Assembly (NCBI GenBank): GCA_027576995.1
Contig: JANBQC010000163.1
Location: forward strand, 1-48,979
From: Dimargaris cristalligena
Taxonomy: Eukaryota > Kickxellomycota > Dimargaritomycetes > Dimargaritales > Dimargaritaceae
Reading direction: 5' to 3'
Length of the DNA: 48,979 nt
Below, piece after piece: positions 11,218 to 21,443 of the stretch. Each line of letters opens with the position of its first letter. Within the stretch, counting starts at the first letter, position 1. The position numbers and the translations under genes were made by a program. The notes under the pieces were generated by a model. The model was not told where the DNA came from. It made no database searches and saw only the letters and a list, made by a program, of their open reading frames with translations.

Positions 11218-11675
11218 AGTCATTTCGGCTCACCCACAATGGTGGTGCGAGCGGGACCCTCGTCCGCCTCGATAAGCTAAAGCGTGCCTTGAAAAACCCA
11301 TCCACGCATTTTATTTGGACCACCGCAAGATCGTATAGCAGAAAATCACTATAGGGAGAGCTTCATATGTGCATCATTGGTGGGACTTGGATTTCTAAGC
11401 ACGCACCCTCCCCCCCTCTGCTTGCCAAACGCCCTGAATCATGGAAACTAAGGTTAGAACATCCGCACCATCCACCCCTATTCGTGGCTTTCATCCTCCG
11501 CAGACCTGACGGAATTCCACTCCCTTCTTGACCTTCTTGATTATCCTATTCTTGTTCCATTATCAGACTTACTTGTTCCTTCACCTATTCTGCCTCAGTT
11601 TAATTATAGCCACCATCCAACAGTCAGCCTATTCCCATTGCCTTACCATTGTCGGATTAGCTCGAATTCTACATC

Positions 11676-12967
11676 ATGGTAAGTCATTCAGTCGCGTAAA
11701 ACCACGGCTCACGTTTATGGCCAACGTTGTAGCCTTTGGATGACCTTGGCTAGACGGCCAGTTCGCTATTTCCATCCTGCCGATTGCTAAAGGGTCTGGA
11801 CATGGTGTCTTCTACACCTGCCTTCGAGTCATTAATAGCCCATTAAGTTGAATCAAGGATTCCTCGGCACTCCAGTGCTAAATGCCCGCCGGCTACTTTG
11901 TCCGCTTTTATAAGCCCGGGTGCAATACTTACATTGTTCCCATTGACCAACCTACCTAACTCATTCGTCTCCCGATATAGTCGATTATGGAATATAACGG
12001 CGCGGCCGTCGTGGCCATGGTCGGGAAAAATTGTGTGGCCATTGCGTCAGACACCCGCCTCGGCCAGCAGGCCATGACCATTGACACCAATTTCCAAAAG
12101 GTGTTTCCCGTGACCGACAAAACCATGATTGGGATGGCCGGTTTGGCCACGGACGTTCTCACCCTACGGGATCGCTTCCGCTACAAGGTCAACATGTACA
12201 AACTGAAGGAGGAACGTACGATTGAACCCCAGACCTTCGCCCATATGGTGTCCGCCGCCCTTTACGAGAAACGCTTCGGCCCGTACTTTATCGAACCCGT
12301 AATTGCCGGGATGGACAAGCGGAACCAGCCCTTCATTTGCAGCATGGACACCATTGGCTGTATCAATTTCGCCAAGGATTTCGTGGTGGCCGGAAATGCG
12401 GGCGGTGGCTTGTATGGCATGTGCGAGTCTCTGTGGGAACCTGATCTCGAGCCTGAGGATCTATTCGAGACCATATCGCAGGCTCTACTTAACGCCGTGG
12501 ATCGCAACGCCCTTAGCGGTTGGGGTGCCGTTGTGCATATCATGTAAGTAGCTATGACCACCGTGTTCTTGAATCTTCCGTTGCAGTCCATGCTGTGTAG
12601 TCACAGCCATTGGGACATTTTTTTCATCCGACTTATCTGCCCTCTCCCCACTTACACTTATATAATGCCTACTCCACAATCTATTCTCCCACATTAGTAC
12701 CCCTGATCAAGTTATCACCCGCCAGCTCAAGTCCCGTATGGTAAGCTGTCTCATAGTTATATTGTCAACATATCGAGTGCTCATTCCGGCAGTTGAAAAC
12801 TTCCCCAAATAGCTTGATTGGGCAGACCCAACTGTGAAGGATAAAGCAGTTCGATATACACGGCTTTAATATTACCTCTCTTGGTGCATTTTTTCTTCTA
12901 ATTTACCCTTTAACTCCGCCTATCGTCGATTACCCCTGTATTTTCCCGTCCACCCTATTAGGACTAA
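11676..12967 (+). CDS. PUP3: 20S proteasome subunit beta type-3
   Basis: Four exons: 11676-11678, 11981-12543, 12698-12740, 12962-12967 (204 aa; human PSMB3 and yeast Pup3 are 205). Exon 1 is the ATG alone, followed by GTAAGT; exon 2 then gives SIMEYNG, matching the conserved MSIMSYNG start. The body carries family blocks [30 protein letters not shown] and [15 protein letters not shown]. The last exon supplies only Asp and the stop, giving the expected end LKSRMD. Beta-3 is a structural, catalytically inactive ring subunit without the N-terminal Thr nucleophile. Intron branch sites (ACCTAAC before exon 2) and all phases agree. An alternative start at the internal ATG 11987 would lose three conserved residues. 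Confidence 0.95.
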
Positions 12968-13328
12968 ATTGCCTGTGCTTGGCAAGCCACACCCTCGAAT
13001 GCCGCCCATATCCACCCGCCGTTGTTGGTGGATTTTCCATTATTTTGTATCCCATTTTACCCTTCAATCACCGTTTACTACCTCCCGGTTATTATTCTTA
13101 CTCCCTCGTTGAATAGCCAGGTTATCTTATTTCTGCTGTACTTTCTACACGGCTTTGTGAGGGGACATCCGATTAAACTTTATATTCATGGTTTTTTACC
13201 AGTGGGTCACTTTATTATAAATACCCAGTATACATTACCGATCCTGATTTCGTAAACAATTTCCTGGAAACGCGGGATTTTTGCTTCAAGGTGGGGCTAA
13301 ATGGCGCAGAAGACACTTTATATTGCCA
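12968..13328. other. Convergent intergenic spacer
   Basis: Separates the ends of PUP3 (+) and the NDUFAF8-like gene (-). AT-rich, pyrimidine-rich sequence on the plus strand. No gene or structured element seen. Confidence 0.6.
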
Positions 13329-13978
13329 TTACCATTTTTTCCCCAGCTAAGATGTTGGATAGTATGCAGCAAATGGTGTCGAATGGGTTAGGTATCCGTC
13401 AAGCTGGGCATCAAATAAACGGCGTCGACTACCATGGCAAGGCCATTGATCTTTAGAGGAAAAAGAGGACAAATAACCTACATTTTTCTGAACGCAGGTC
13501 TTGAAGTGGGCGAATTGGGTGGCACAGGAATTCTTTTTGACATCACCTAATAAGCTCAAGACGCACTGCCCATAGGCCAACGACTACCATGGCAAACATA
13601 TTGTCCGCAAATAATATGATGGTAACATATAGTTGGTTAGTCATTATTCACAGACCCCACTCTAAGCAGGCAATATGTATTCCGTGCTTATCGTCGAACT
13701 AGACAACGACCACTGTTGGGTTTGCCCACTCTTCCTTAGAGTATCAAGCGGAAACGGGGCGGGGAACATCCATGTTGCCCAATTAATACATTCAACTGTA
13801 GTTAGGGATTCCCAAGCGTAAATAAACAGGGTAAGACCCCTTAGACCGATCCCTTCCATGTTAAAATCGGGGCACCGATTTGAGACGGCAGTCTTACCTC
13901 AATTGAGCATTGACCAATGGCATTCCTGAAGCGTGGTAATTGTCGACGGGTCGACGAGGTTGTGAGTGGGGACGGCAT
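13329..13978 (-). CDS. Complex I assembly factor NDUFAF8-like twin-cysteine protein
   Basis: Three short exons on the minus strand: 13978-13898, 13583-13482, 13346-13329 (66 aa; human NDUFAF8 is 74). Donors are GAG|GTAAGA and AAT|GTAGGT; acceptors are CATGGTAG and CATCTTAG with GACTAACC and ACCTAACC branch sites; all junctions are phase 0. The protein has ...RFRNAIGQC then AYGQCVLSLLG, NSC, FAHFKTC, the cysteine spacing of the C17orf89/NDUFAF8 family, and ends LGKKW. NDUFAF8 works with NDUFAF5 in the mitochondrial intermembrane space or matrix during complex I assembly. It implies the organism has respiratory complex I. A 15-base copy of the exon-2 acceptor region lies in the second intron (13426-13440). 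Exon 1 and the tiny exon 3 are inferred from phase and family likeness. Confidence 0.75.
13426..13595. repeat. Direct 15-base repeat at two splice acceptor sequences
   Basis: CGACTACCATGGCAA occurs at 13426-13440 and 13581-13595, 155 bases apart. On the minus strand each copy reads TTGCCATGGTAG|TCG; the right copy is the acceptor used for exon 2 of the NDUFAF8-like gene, the left one lies in the following intron. Confidence 0.7.
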
Positions 13979-14534
13979 GGGGAGAAATTGGAAGAGTTCG
14001 GTAAAACTTGAATGGGAAATTGTTTAGAAAATAACAGTCAAATACATCAAAATAGACTGTCAGGATTTATATGGGACCAATGGAAAAGAAAGTAAACCTA
14101 TATAATTAAGTTATGTTTAAGGGATAAACAGTAAGGAGTTGGAATGGGCATGCGGCGCCTCCAATAGGGATTACCAAAAGCCACACCACACACATACGTG
14201 TTCAATGAGACCAGGTTAAAATATGCCCCGGCTTCAGTTTATCGTAGTATTCTGCCTGTAGTAGTTTAAGGTTTTCTACTACTGAATTGATTGGGACCAT
14301 CTATATAACTCTTACTATAAAAAAGGCTTAAATAGGACCATATTAAAAAACCGTAACCCAACTCTGGTTTGAATTGGTGCCCAATTTCCCCTAAAATAAA
14401 TCAAGTTGTTTTCAAATATTCAGTACCAACACCACATGCCAATGAAAAATAATCGCCTATTTATTGATGAAACAATCGGTGCCATATTTGGCCTATACAG
14501 GTGGGAATTATCCCTAAGCTGGTGCAGGTTGACA
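13979..14534. other. Intergenic spacer
   Basis: Lies between the start of the NDUFAF8-like gene and the end of the CCDC77 gene, both on the minus strand. AT-rich, with no coding exon seen; it should contain the NDUFAF8-like promoter. Confidence 0.6.
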
Positions 14535-17124
14535 TCATTTTTCGAGACACCGCTGTTTGAGACGGTTAAGGTCTTGAATCACACGGTCTATCCGCGAGCT
14601 GTATTCCTCCGCTATAAGTAAGGAGAGGGCGAGTCGAAAATCCCCAATTATATCCAAAAAAAATAAAAAAAGATTAGTTCCCAGTAATCCGCCAAAATAA
14701 CCAATGTTGGTATGTGATCTGTAAGGCGATTTAGAGGGCACCAAATCCTCAGGTTTTAAAATAACCGAACAGACAAACGAGACTTACTTGACTGGAGTAA
14801 CGTGGCCGCACACTCATTCGGAATATCTTGCTTGAGAATAACTTGCTGGTGGCCAACGAGATTGCGGTAAAGCGAAGCGCAGTCGGTGATGGAGCCTTCG
14901 ACCTCGAGGTACATGCGAGTCTTATACGATTGGAAGCTGGAGAGGTGAAGGTTGTAGCATGGACCATGGTTGCTAAGTAATGTGGTACACATGATTGCGA
15001 TACTAATAATATTACATTTGTGAGGGCAATGTAAAGTAAAGAAGGGCTCGGATGTACATACCTGGATTTAATCCGTTCCAGTTGCCCAGTGAGTGATTCA
15101 ACCTTATTCGATAACCGGGACTCAGTCTTGGTTTGGTCTTTCTGTTGTTTTCCCCCGTGAATTAAAGTAAATACATGGCCAAACAGGCATGATGATTAGC
15201 TCGTTCCTGGTTAAACATAGTGCACTGGTTGGGGCAAAATTGCCTGGATTGGCGTCCAAATAAACGGGCCAACTGCTTGTCGAGAATTGTATGTACTGCC
15301 TAAGGCATGTGTCGAAATATAACAGACAGGTATATAGTAAATAGACATGGTGATTACCTGCGTGGACAGAAGCTCCTGGTTCGTTTGTTCGAGACGCCTC
15401 TGTAAATCGGCTATGGTGGATTCAAACTGACTAGATACTTGTCGCTCCACTTGCTGGCAATTCGGCAGATGATATATAATTATAATATAGCCAGTGAGCT
15501 AGGTTAGATAGTTGTCGTAAAACCATGCAGATGATATATACCGACAATTGCCGGGTGGGGGATTTGTGATTTACCCGATCAGTGTCTATGGTAGACCACA
15601 TCTTGGCAGTGTATAAAGAACATTTACTAACCTTATGAATAGAACGCAGCTTGCCTTCGGCAGAGGACAGTTGGGACTCGAGCTTGGTTCGTTGGCTGTT
15701 TAGTCGAGTTACTTCTAGTTGCTGGGCGTTGTCGGATTGATCCATCTGTTTGCGCAGCTTCAGCACCTCTACTCGATTTTAAAGCAGTGAGGACACAAGT
15801 GGCAGAAATGCCCATATACATACAGGCAGGTGGTGAAATATAAGTTATTCTAGTATTTTGCGAAGCACTAAACCTTACTGCCATCCACCGTTTACCATGT
15901 TGCTGCTAAACGTCAAACCATAACATGCATGGTTCTCGACAAAATATCTCCATAAAATAGAAGAATAGTACCGCGCGAATGGATCCTGACAACGAGCTAC
16001 TTCAATATACCCTACCTTTTAAATTGTCAGTATAAAATCCGTGGATTTTCAAGTACTTCTCTCTCGATAGCTGCAATGCCTCGGCATCTCGTTTAGTCCG
16101 TAAAGACTCCCGCTGGGTTAGGTTGGTATTTTGGGTAGCGATATTATGGTTAAGTCTTTCGAAGTGGGTCTTCTGATCGACCAACTGTGATTCGAGGGAC
16201 TCGACCCTAAGCTGCAGAGACTGTGCTCTATGCTGCAGCTGGATGGAGTCCATTTCATCAGAAAGAGGTGAAACCATGGGTGATGCTTTTGGGTTGGGCG
16301 AGTGGTAGTAGCTATTGTCTAACCGGGCCCTTTTTGTACGGGACACGGAAGCCGGGGTGTATTCGACCGATCCATCACTTTCCAGCCGCTTAATGACTGA
16401 AAGCAAATACCGAGCCTTCTTGCGGTCTTCGAGTTCGCGGACTAAGATCGTAGTGCAATGATGGCATTATATAGGATGCCACAATTAATATGTGTATGTG
16501 TCGCCTGAGTAATTTAACCGGTATGTAGTCAAAAAGCTGATATTGAACTTTTCCAAGTGATGTTGACAACACTTTCTAACAACTTCATACATTAATTTAC
16601 CACCAAGGCTGTTTGAATAACACCCAATTAAGATAAATTCAAGTAAGATTCAACTGTTGGGGGGAATGACGAGTGAACGATTCTTACTTTTAAGGCCGTC
16701 GTTTTCCTTTGAGAGTTCAAAAACACGCTGTTTCTCCTGGATGAGGGCCTCCTGGGTCTTTTGGAGCGTGGTCTGGAGCTCTGCCATTTCGACCAGCCGT
16801 TGCTGTAGTTCCAGCTGAGTTCGAATATACTCGTTTTGGGTCACTTTACACCGATCAAGTTGAAGCTCAAAGTCGTGGTAAAATGCGTCGGACCGTTCTT
16901 ATTACAGTTAAGGGAGGGAATAATAATAGGTAGTATAGTTATATAATGCTCTGGGTATAATTGAGACTGGGCTTATAGCGGGTAGAGCACAATATCGGCA
17001 GCGACTGTGTGAAAGTAACAGCATGAAGGTGGCAATGCTGGGTTTACTTACCTAGCTTTTCCTTGTAAAACCAAAGTAGGGCTTCGGACGGAGGAAGGTT
17101 GTCGATTTCTTGTGCCGTGTCCAT
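14535..17124 (-). CDS. CCDC77-family coiled-coil protein (centrosome/basal-body type)
   Basis: Eight exons on the minus strand, high to low: 17124-17052, 16897-16688, 16441-16016, 15768-15632, 15453-15358, 15141-15062, 14972-14788, 14611-14535; 427 aa (human CCDC77 488). All seven junctions keep phase and have GTAAG/GTAGG/GTATG/GTTAG-like donors. Exon 1 gives PPSEALLWFYKEKL. Exon 2 gives a coiled coil ending QEKQRVFELSKEND. The exon 2/3 join creates KIRELEDRKKARYLL, the diagnostic CCDC77 block at about residues 94-108. A Ser/Pro-rich insert (about 115-155) precedes further heptad-rich helices, and the C-terminus ends DLNRLKQRCLEK. In animals CCDC77 localises to centrosomes; the function in fungi is unknown. 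Yeasts lack it, so its presence suggests a lineage that keeps or recently lost centrioles. Confidence 0.8.
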
Positions 17125-18559
17125 GGCAGTTTTCCGGTATTGAGGCTGTTGGGGATGGTGGTCAATTTATAGGGCTCTACTGGTAAAAAGTACGAGGTTG
17201 CAATGCCTCAAGAAGTCGATAATGCTAGTAAATGGGGACTTAATTGCAACGAAGAGTAAATTACGTGCAGGACGAGGCCGGGGTCAAGGAAATGTGAATG
17301 AATGGGGCGGCAAACTGAAATGGGTCGGGGCTTGAAAATATATGACCGCGTAATTCAAGGAGGTTAAATGGGTAGTTTACAAAAACACGAGATGGAGGCA
17401 TGCAGTATTGAAAGGGAACTGAAATGCAGCTGGCAAGAGGCTGATTACGAAGTTTGTCTATCGTTTGGGTTTTGGTGCGGTATGGTATGGTATTTGGAAG
17501 CCAGGGGCCAATCCTTAGTTCCATCAGAGTATTTGGCCTCGCCAACTGCAGCCCTTCTCTAAACCAGTAGCTAACCAACTCTTCGACTATTTAATGTAAC
17601 ATCGTACGCAGTCACCATCGTGACTAAATTGTATTCTAGGGCCTACACCATACCAGTCCTATCCTATATTTCAGATTGTAAGTATATTTTACAAACGAGG
17701 ACTAGGTAGATAGAATGGCCCAGTCTATTGTTTACGTAAAACCTATATTTGGACAAATCCGGATATGCTCTACTTGGATTCCCCGCATTTATAGGAAATG
17801 GTTAAGGTCGCCAGAGAAGCGCCTTATTTTCATAATAAAGTTACAGACGGGCATGTGTACAATATAATCCGTGAGGAATTTGAGGGCGGATAGAGGGGGT
17901 AGGATTCAAAGTAGCGTGTAATTAGAGAAGACTAGGCGGTTTTTGCCATTTTGGATAACCCCATACTAGGCCCCCCAACGGTATGGAATTGCTTTGGGGA
18001 AATGCAATACTTGATTCAATGGTTCAAGGCTGCCACAACATGCTCCTTATATGGTATTCCACCATGTGCGTTCAAGGACTAAGCGTCCAATATCAGGTTA
18101 TACCAATGCACCATTTAGGGTTAAACATTTGAGACCCACTGTCGACTTCCACCACTTGTATAACACCGGCTGTCTTCCGGTATTACACTTGGGTAACAAA
18201 AAAGGAATATTGGTGGATTACTGGAGTAGCTAAGCGACTACTCCCAACTCGCTCATACCTTTCCGGTATGTGGGATTGGACGTAGGGGTTTACTCAACCC
18301 TGTGGGTATAGAACAAATGGCAAATCTATAAGAATAACGGCACGCCCCTCGCCTAGGGTGGCCCTCGCTCGCTGATACTCCCCCTATATTTTCGTTGTGG
18401 TAATTGGCGAGTTCGCCATTAATTCTAAAGGGGTTACTTTCGAGCCCTTATTTATATATACCCATTCAACCCCCCTGTCTAGCTGTTTGCCTCCCTGTGG
18501 CTCTAATTATTACTGTCTGCGGATTTCCTAGACCCGGAATTTAGCTGCTTTATTCCACA
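17125..18559. other. Intergenic region between divergent genes
   Basis: Lies between the CCDC77 start (-) and the start of the 18560 gene (+), so it should hold both promoters. One exon-like segment is visible at 17640-17677 on the plus strand (branch GTGACTAAA, acceptor TTCTAG, donor ATT|GTAAGT), possibly untranslated leader. Otherwise nothing is recognised. Confidence 0.5.
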
Positions 18560-20692
18560 ATGAGGCCGGGCAGTATCAATATCTACTTTTTGGCCGTCAT
18601 TGGTCTCGGCGTTAGTCCCGCGAAGCACACCGCCACTGCCATTCCAGGCATTTTCCCCAGCCATATGGAGTACGATAGTTTCGACCATATCTACCACAAT
18701 CTCATGGAAGCCCTCAATACCCCTGGGTCAGGTAGTGCTTCCGACCTTCCCGCTCCGGCGAGCCCCAGTGGTCAACCCTTCCAAAACAATGCAGCGCAAG
18801 TATCTGCTTCGCGATTCTACGAGGCCCGGGTCAAACCTTCTCCGAAGGATACCTTTAAACTGCAGGGTTCGTCATCCAGTCCTTCCGCGACAGCGTCACC
18901 AGCGAAAGGGTCCCAAGGCCATCCGCCGGAAGAGGCTAGATCACCACCACCCATTAGTCCGGTACTAACAACAAAAGAGCTGGTTAAGCCAATCACCCCC
19001 CTGGGCAGCCAGGGAGGTGAACCATCTAACCTACACCGTCGTCCTGCATCGGATCAGCTTAGTATTATTCAGCCGTCAACACCCTGTCAGGATATCCAAG
19101 CCAACCTTCCACCCACAAAAGACTTTGTCATGGCCCATCGCAGTAAAAATCGGACATGTATTCTAAAGCGGCTGGTTGAGTGTATATTCACCAATCAGTA
19201 TTGGTTTATAAAGGTACGTGATTAAGTCGGTTATATAATAATGCAGATGCGCTGTATGCCACTTAGGTAGGGCTTGGCCAAGAATAGCCCTGGAACTGGG
19301 GCCAGATTAATACACACATGAGTGACCTTTTACCTCCACACACAATGTTCTATAGCTAATGGCTACTTCGTTACCATTGAGCTGATCAACTAATGTAGTT
19401 ACCGCGATTTACGCTGATACTTCATTTGAACCCTGCAATATGTCGGGAACTGCCGGTTGGTTTATTAGCAACAACGCAAATTGTTTCAGAAAATTTACTT
19501 CGGCTTCAGGGAAGGCCTTGGTGAGTCGAGAGAGCGTTACCTGTCAGATACAGAAGCCCATACGATTCTGAAGAATTGGCGGTCTCTACTTATGCAGCAG
19601 TTGAAAAAGAGTATGTTTTTCATCGCCTATGCCAATTGGAAGGACCTCATCAACCATATCCAAAGATCCATCGGTCCGGGACCGCCCACGCTTAAACTCT
19701 CGGATATTCGCGAAGTTCTGGGCTACCTAACCACTAACCTGAGAGAAACGGTTTTACACAACAAGCACTGGCGGTTCGTGGACCCGACCCTCATGTCACC
19801 GGTGGTACTATCCGTCCAGTTACCTTTGCTGGTTCTGGTGGACGCCCAGACCAACGGCGCCGATATTTTAAATATGTTCCGGACTTTAACCCATGCGTCG
19901 ATTATGGGTTTTGTCCAACGGAAGTGGAGTCTGTCTAAATCCACCCGGCACGAAAATATACTACGCCGTCCCCACCAAAAGGCATGGGAGTGGACAGATC
20001 TAACGGCATATTTTGACCATTTCAATTTCAATCTAGCGGCCCTGGTCATGGCCCGACTGGCCACGACCGATCGTTTCGCCGATCTCGAGGAATTGGTGGT
20101 GGGCTTGGAGAAGTGGCTCCAGGTATACTGTGGGACCCGATGCAACCCGGATAATATCTTCCACCGGTTTATTCAATTCGGGGTGATCCTGGCCGCCGTA
20201 GCGCAGCAATTCCAGAGCTTGGCCCAATTTTCCCGAATGTACACGGATGACAATGGGCCGCTTCCTCGCGAAGATCTAGCCGCCGCGCGCTGCGAGCTAG
20301 CCAATTTCATGCGGCACATGGAATTGCCCCAAGGGGCCCGGACCCTGGAGGGCTACTGGAAGTGTCGGCCGGCGGTTGTAACGCACCTGAAATACAACCA
20401 GCTTCTGCCTATGGAGCAGCTGCATCTAACCAACGACAACCGAATGGGCGTGTTGGTGTCAACGTCGACGTTCGATGAAGAAGACAAGGCCCAGCTTCCG
20501 GATATGGGTCCATGGGCATTTCAGAATTTAGACTTGGGGTTTTTTACGAGGACGCTTAAGAGCCAGTTGGTCAACCAGCTTGAACGAGCCGTCAAGAACG
20601 GCAACCGCGCTTTCACTGGCACGGATGCCTACGTCTCTATGAATGAGCTTCTTAGTCACACGGTTCCAAAAACCGTCCGGTTTAATATTTGA
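18560..20692 (+). CDS. Unrecognised protein: Ser/Pro-rich N-terminus, helical C-terminal domain
   Basis: Two exons, 18560-19213 and 19490-20692 (618 aa). The donor is AAG|GTACGT, the acceptor TTGTTTCAG, phase 0. The start is the first in-frame ATG; an internal ATG at 18665 (MEYDSFDHIY) is an equally good candidate, and the residues before it are hydrophobic. Residues about 55-195 are low-complexity, rich in Ser, Pro and Ala, and likely disordered. From about residue 200 on, the sequence is mainly alpha-helical with many aromatic and Leu residues (for example FFIAYANWKDLINHIQ and FHRFIQFGVILAAVAQQF). No catalytic motif, zinc ligand set or transmembrane segment stands out. C/G-rich third positions across both exons support a real gene. 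I cannot name a family. Confidence 0.7.
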
Positions 20693-21443
20693 TGGACATT
20701 TATTTATATTTATGATTATAGTTTATTAATTGCTTCTCCACCCATAGTGCTTTTCCCAGGTACGTCCCCGCAGCAATTTAGAGATTTTTGCAAATAATAG
20801 AGTCTAGTCCCCCTTAATCATTTTTGACATGCCCGTGTGTGAATAAGATAGGCCCCCAAGGTGCCTGGTATTGCTGGGTCTGGGAAGAGAACGGTGGAGG
20901 ACAAATGTATTAGGGTTGGGTTGCGGCTTGGTCCATGCAGCGCTGCCCATTCGATTACTTAGTTGTGGGGAAATAGCTGCAAGTCAACGGGGATTGGACT
21001 ACTTTATAGTGGAGCTGTATGAAATACGGTGGCGACCAATAGGCCATGGAATAACGCTAATTGAAAAGTAAAGTACCACTATCGGTTGGATCAACCTCAT
21101 TAAATTGCTGGTGCCGACTGTCCCGTGATATTCCCACACCCCATATAAGCACCATGGGATCCAGTGACTGTGATATGTGTGAGCAAGAGAGGGAAAAAGA
21201 TGGTCCGCCTATTTTCCAATGGCCCATACCACACCACTCAGCGCCCAATCCCCCCGCTTAAACAGCCCGTTCTTACTTTTGCCCTTGTGACTGGTTTTAT
21301 AACATACGGGCTTCTCGGTCCCAAGCCAGTCCTGCTTTATATCTCTCTTTTCCGCCGCTTCGTCAACCACCCCGACTTCCTATAATCCCTTTCGACTTTG
21401 CCCTCAAGCCACCCTTCCTCTGCATCTACTACCATTTGGTGCC
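20693..21443. other. Intergenic spacer
   Basis: Lies between two plus-strand genes; it carries the 3' flank of the unrecognised gene and the promoter and leader of BCKDH E2. Short open frames here lack coding character. Confidence 0.6.

Larger units (their letters stand above)
5970..11675. other. 5.7-kb stretch with no recognised gene
   Basis: GC content is intermediate, not AT-rich like typical spacer. No frame on either strand shows a recognisable protein. Open stretches up to about 135 codons exist (for example minus 8858-9271 and plus 7277-7621) without a family match I can name. Fragments with coding character and usable splice signals are listed separately (6188-6408 plus, 7250-7952 minus, 9258-9398 minus). 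The picture fits one or two fast-evolving or decaying multi-exon genes, but I cannot assemble them. The last ~300 bases before 11676 include the leader of the proteasome gene. Confidence 0.5.

Noticed and set aside
11346..11359. TCACTATAGGGAGA, identical to the downstream half of a T7 phage promoter
   Set aside because: The upstream half of the promoter (TAATACGAC) is absent and flanking DNA shows no vector or phage sequence; treated as coincidence.
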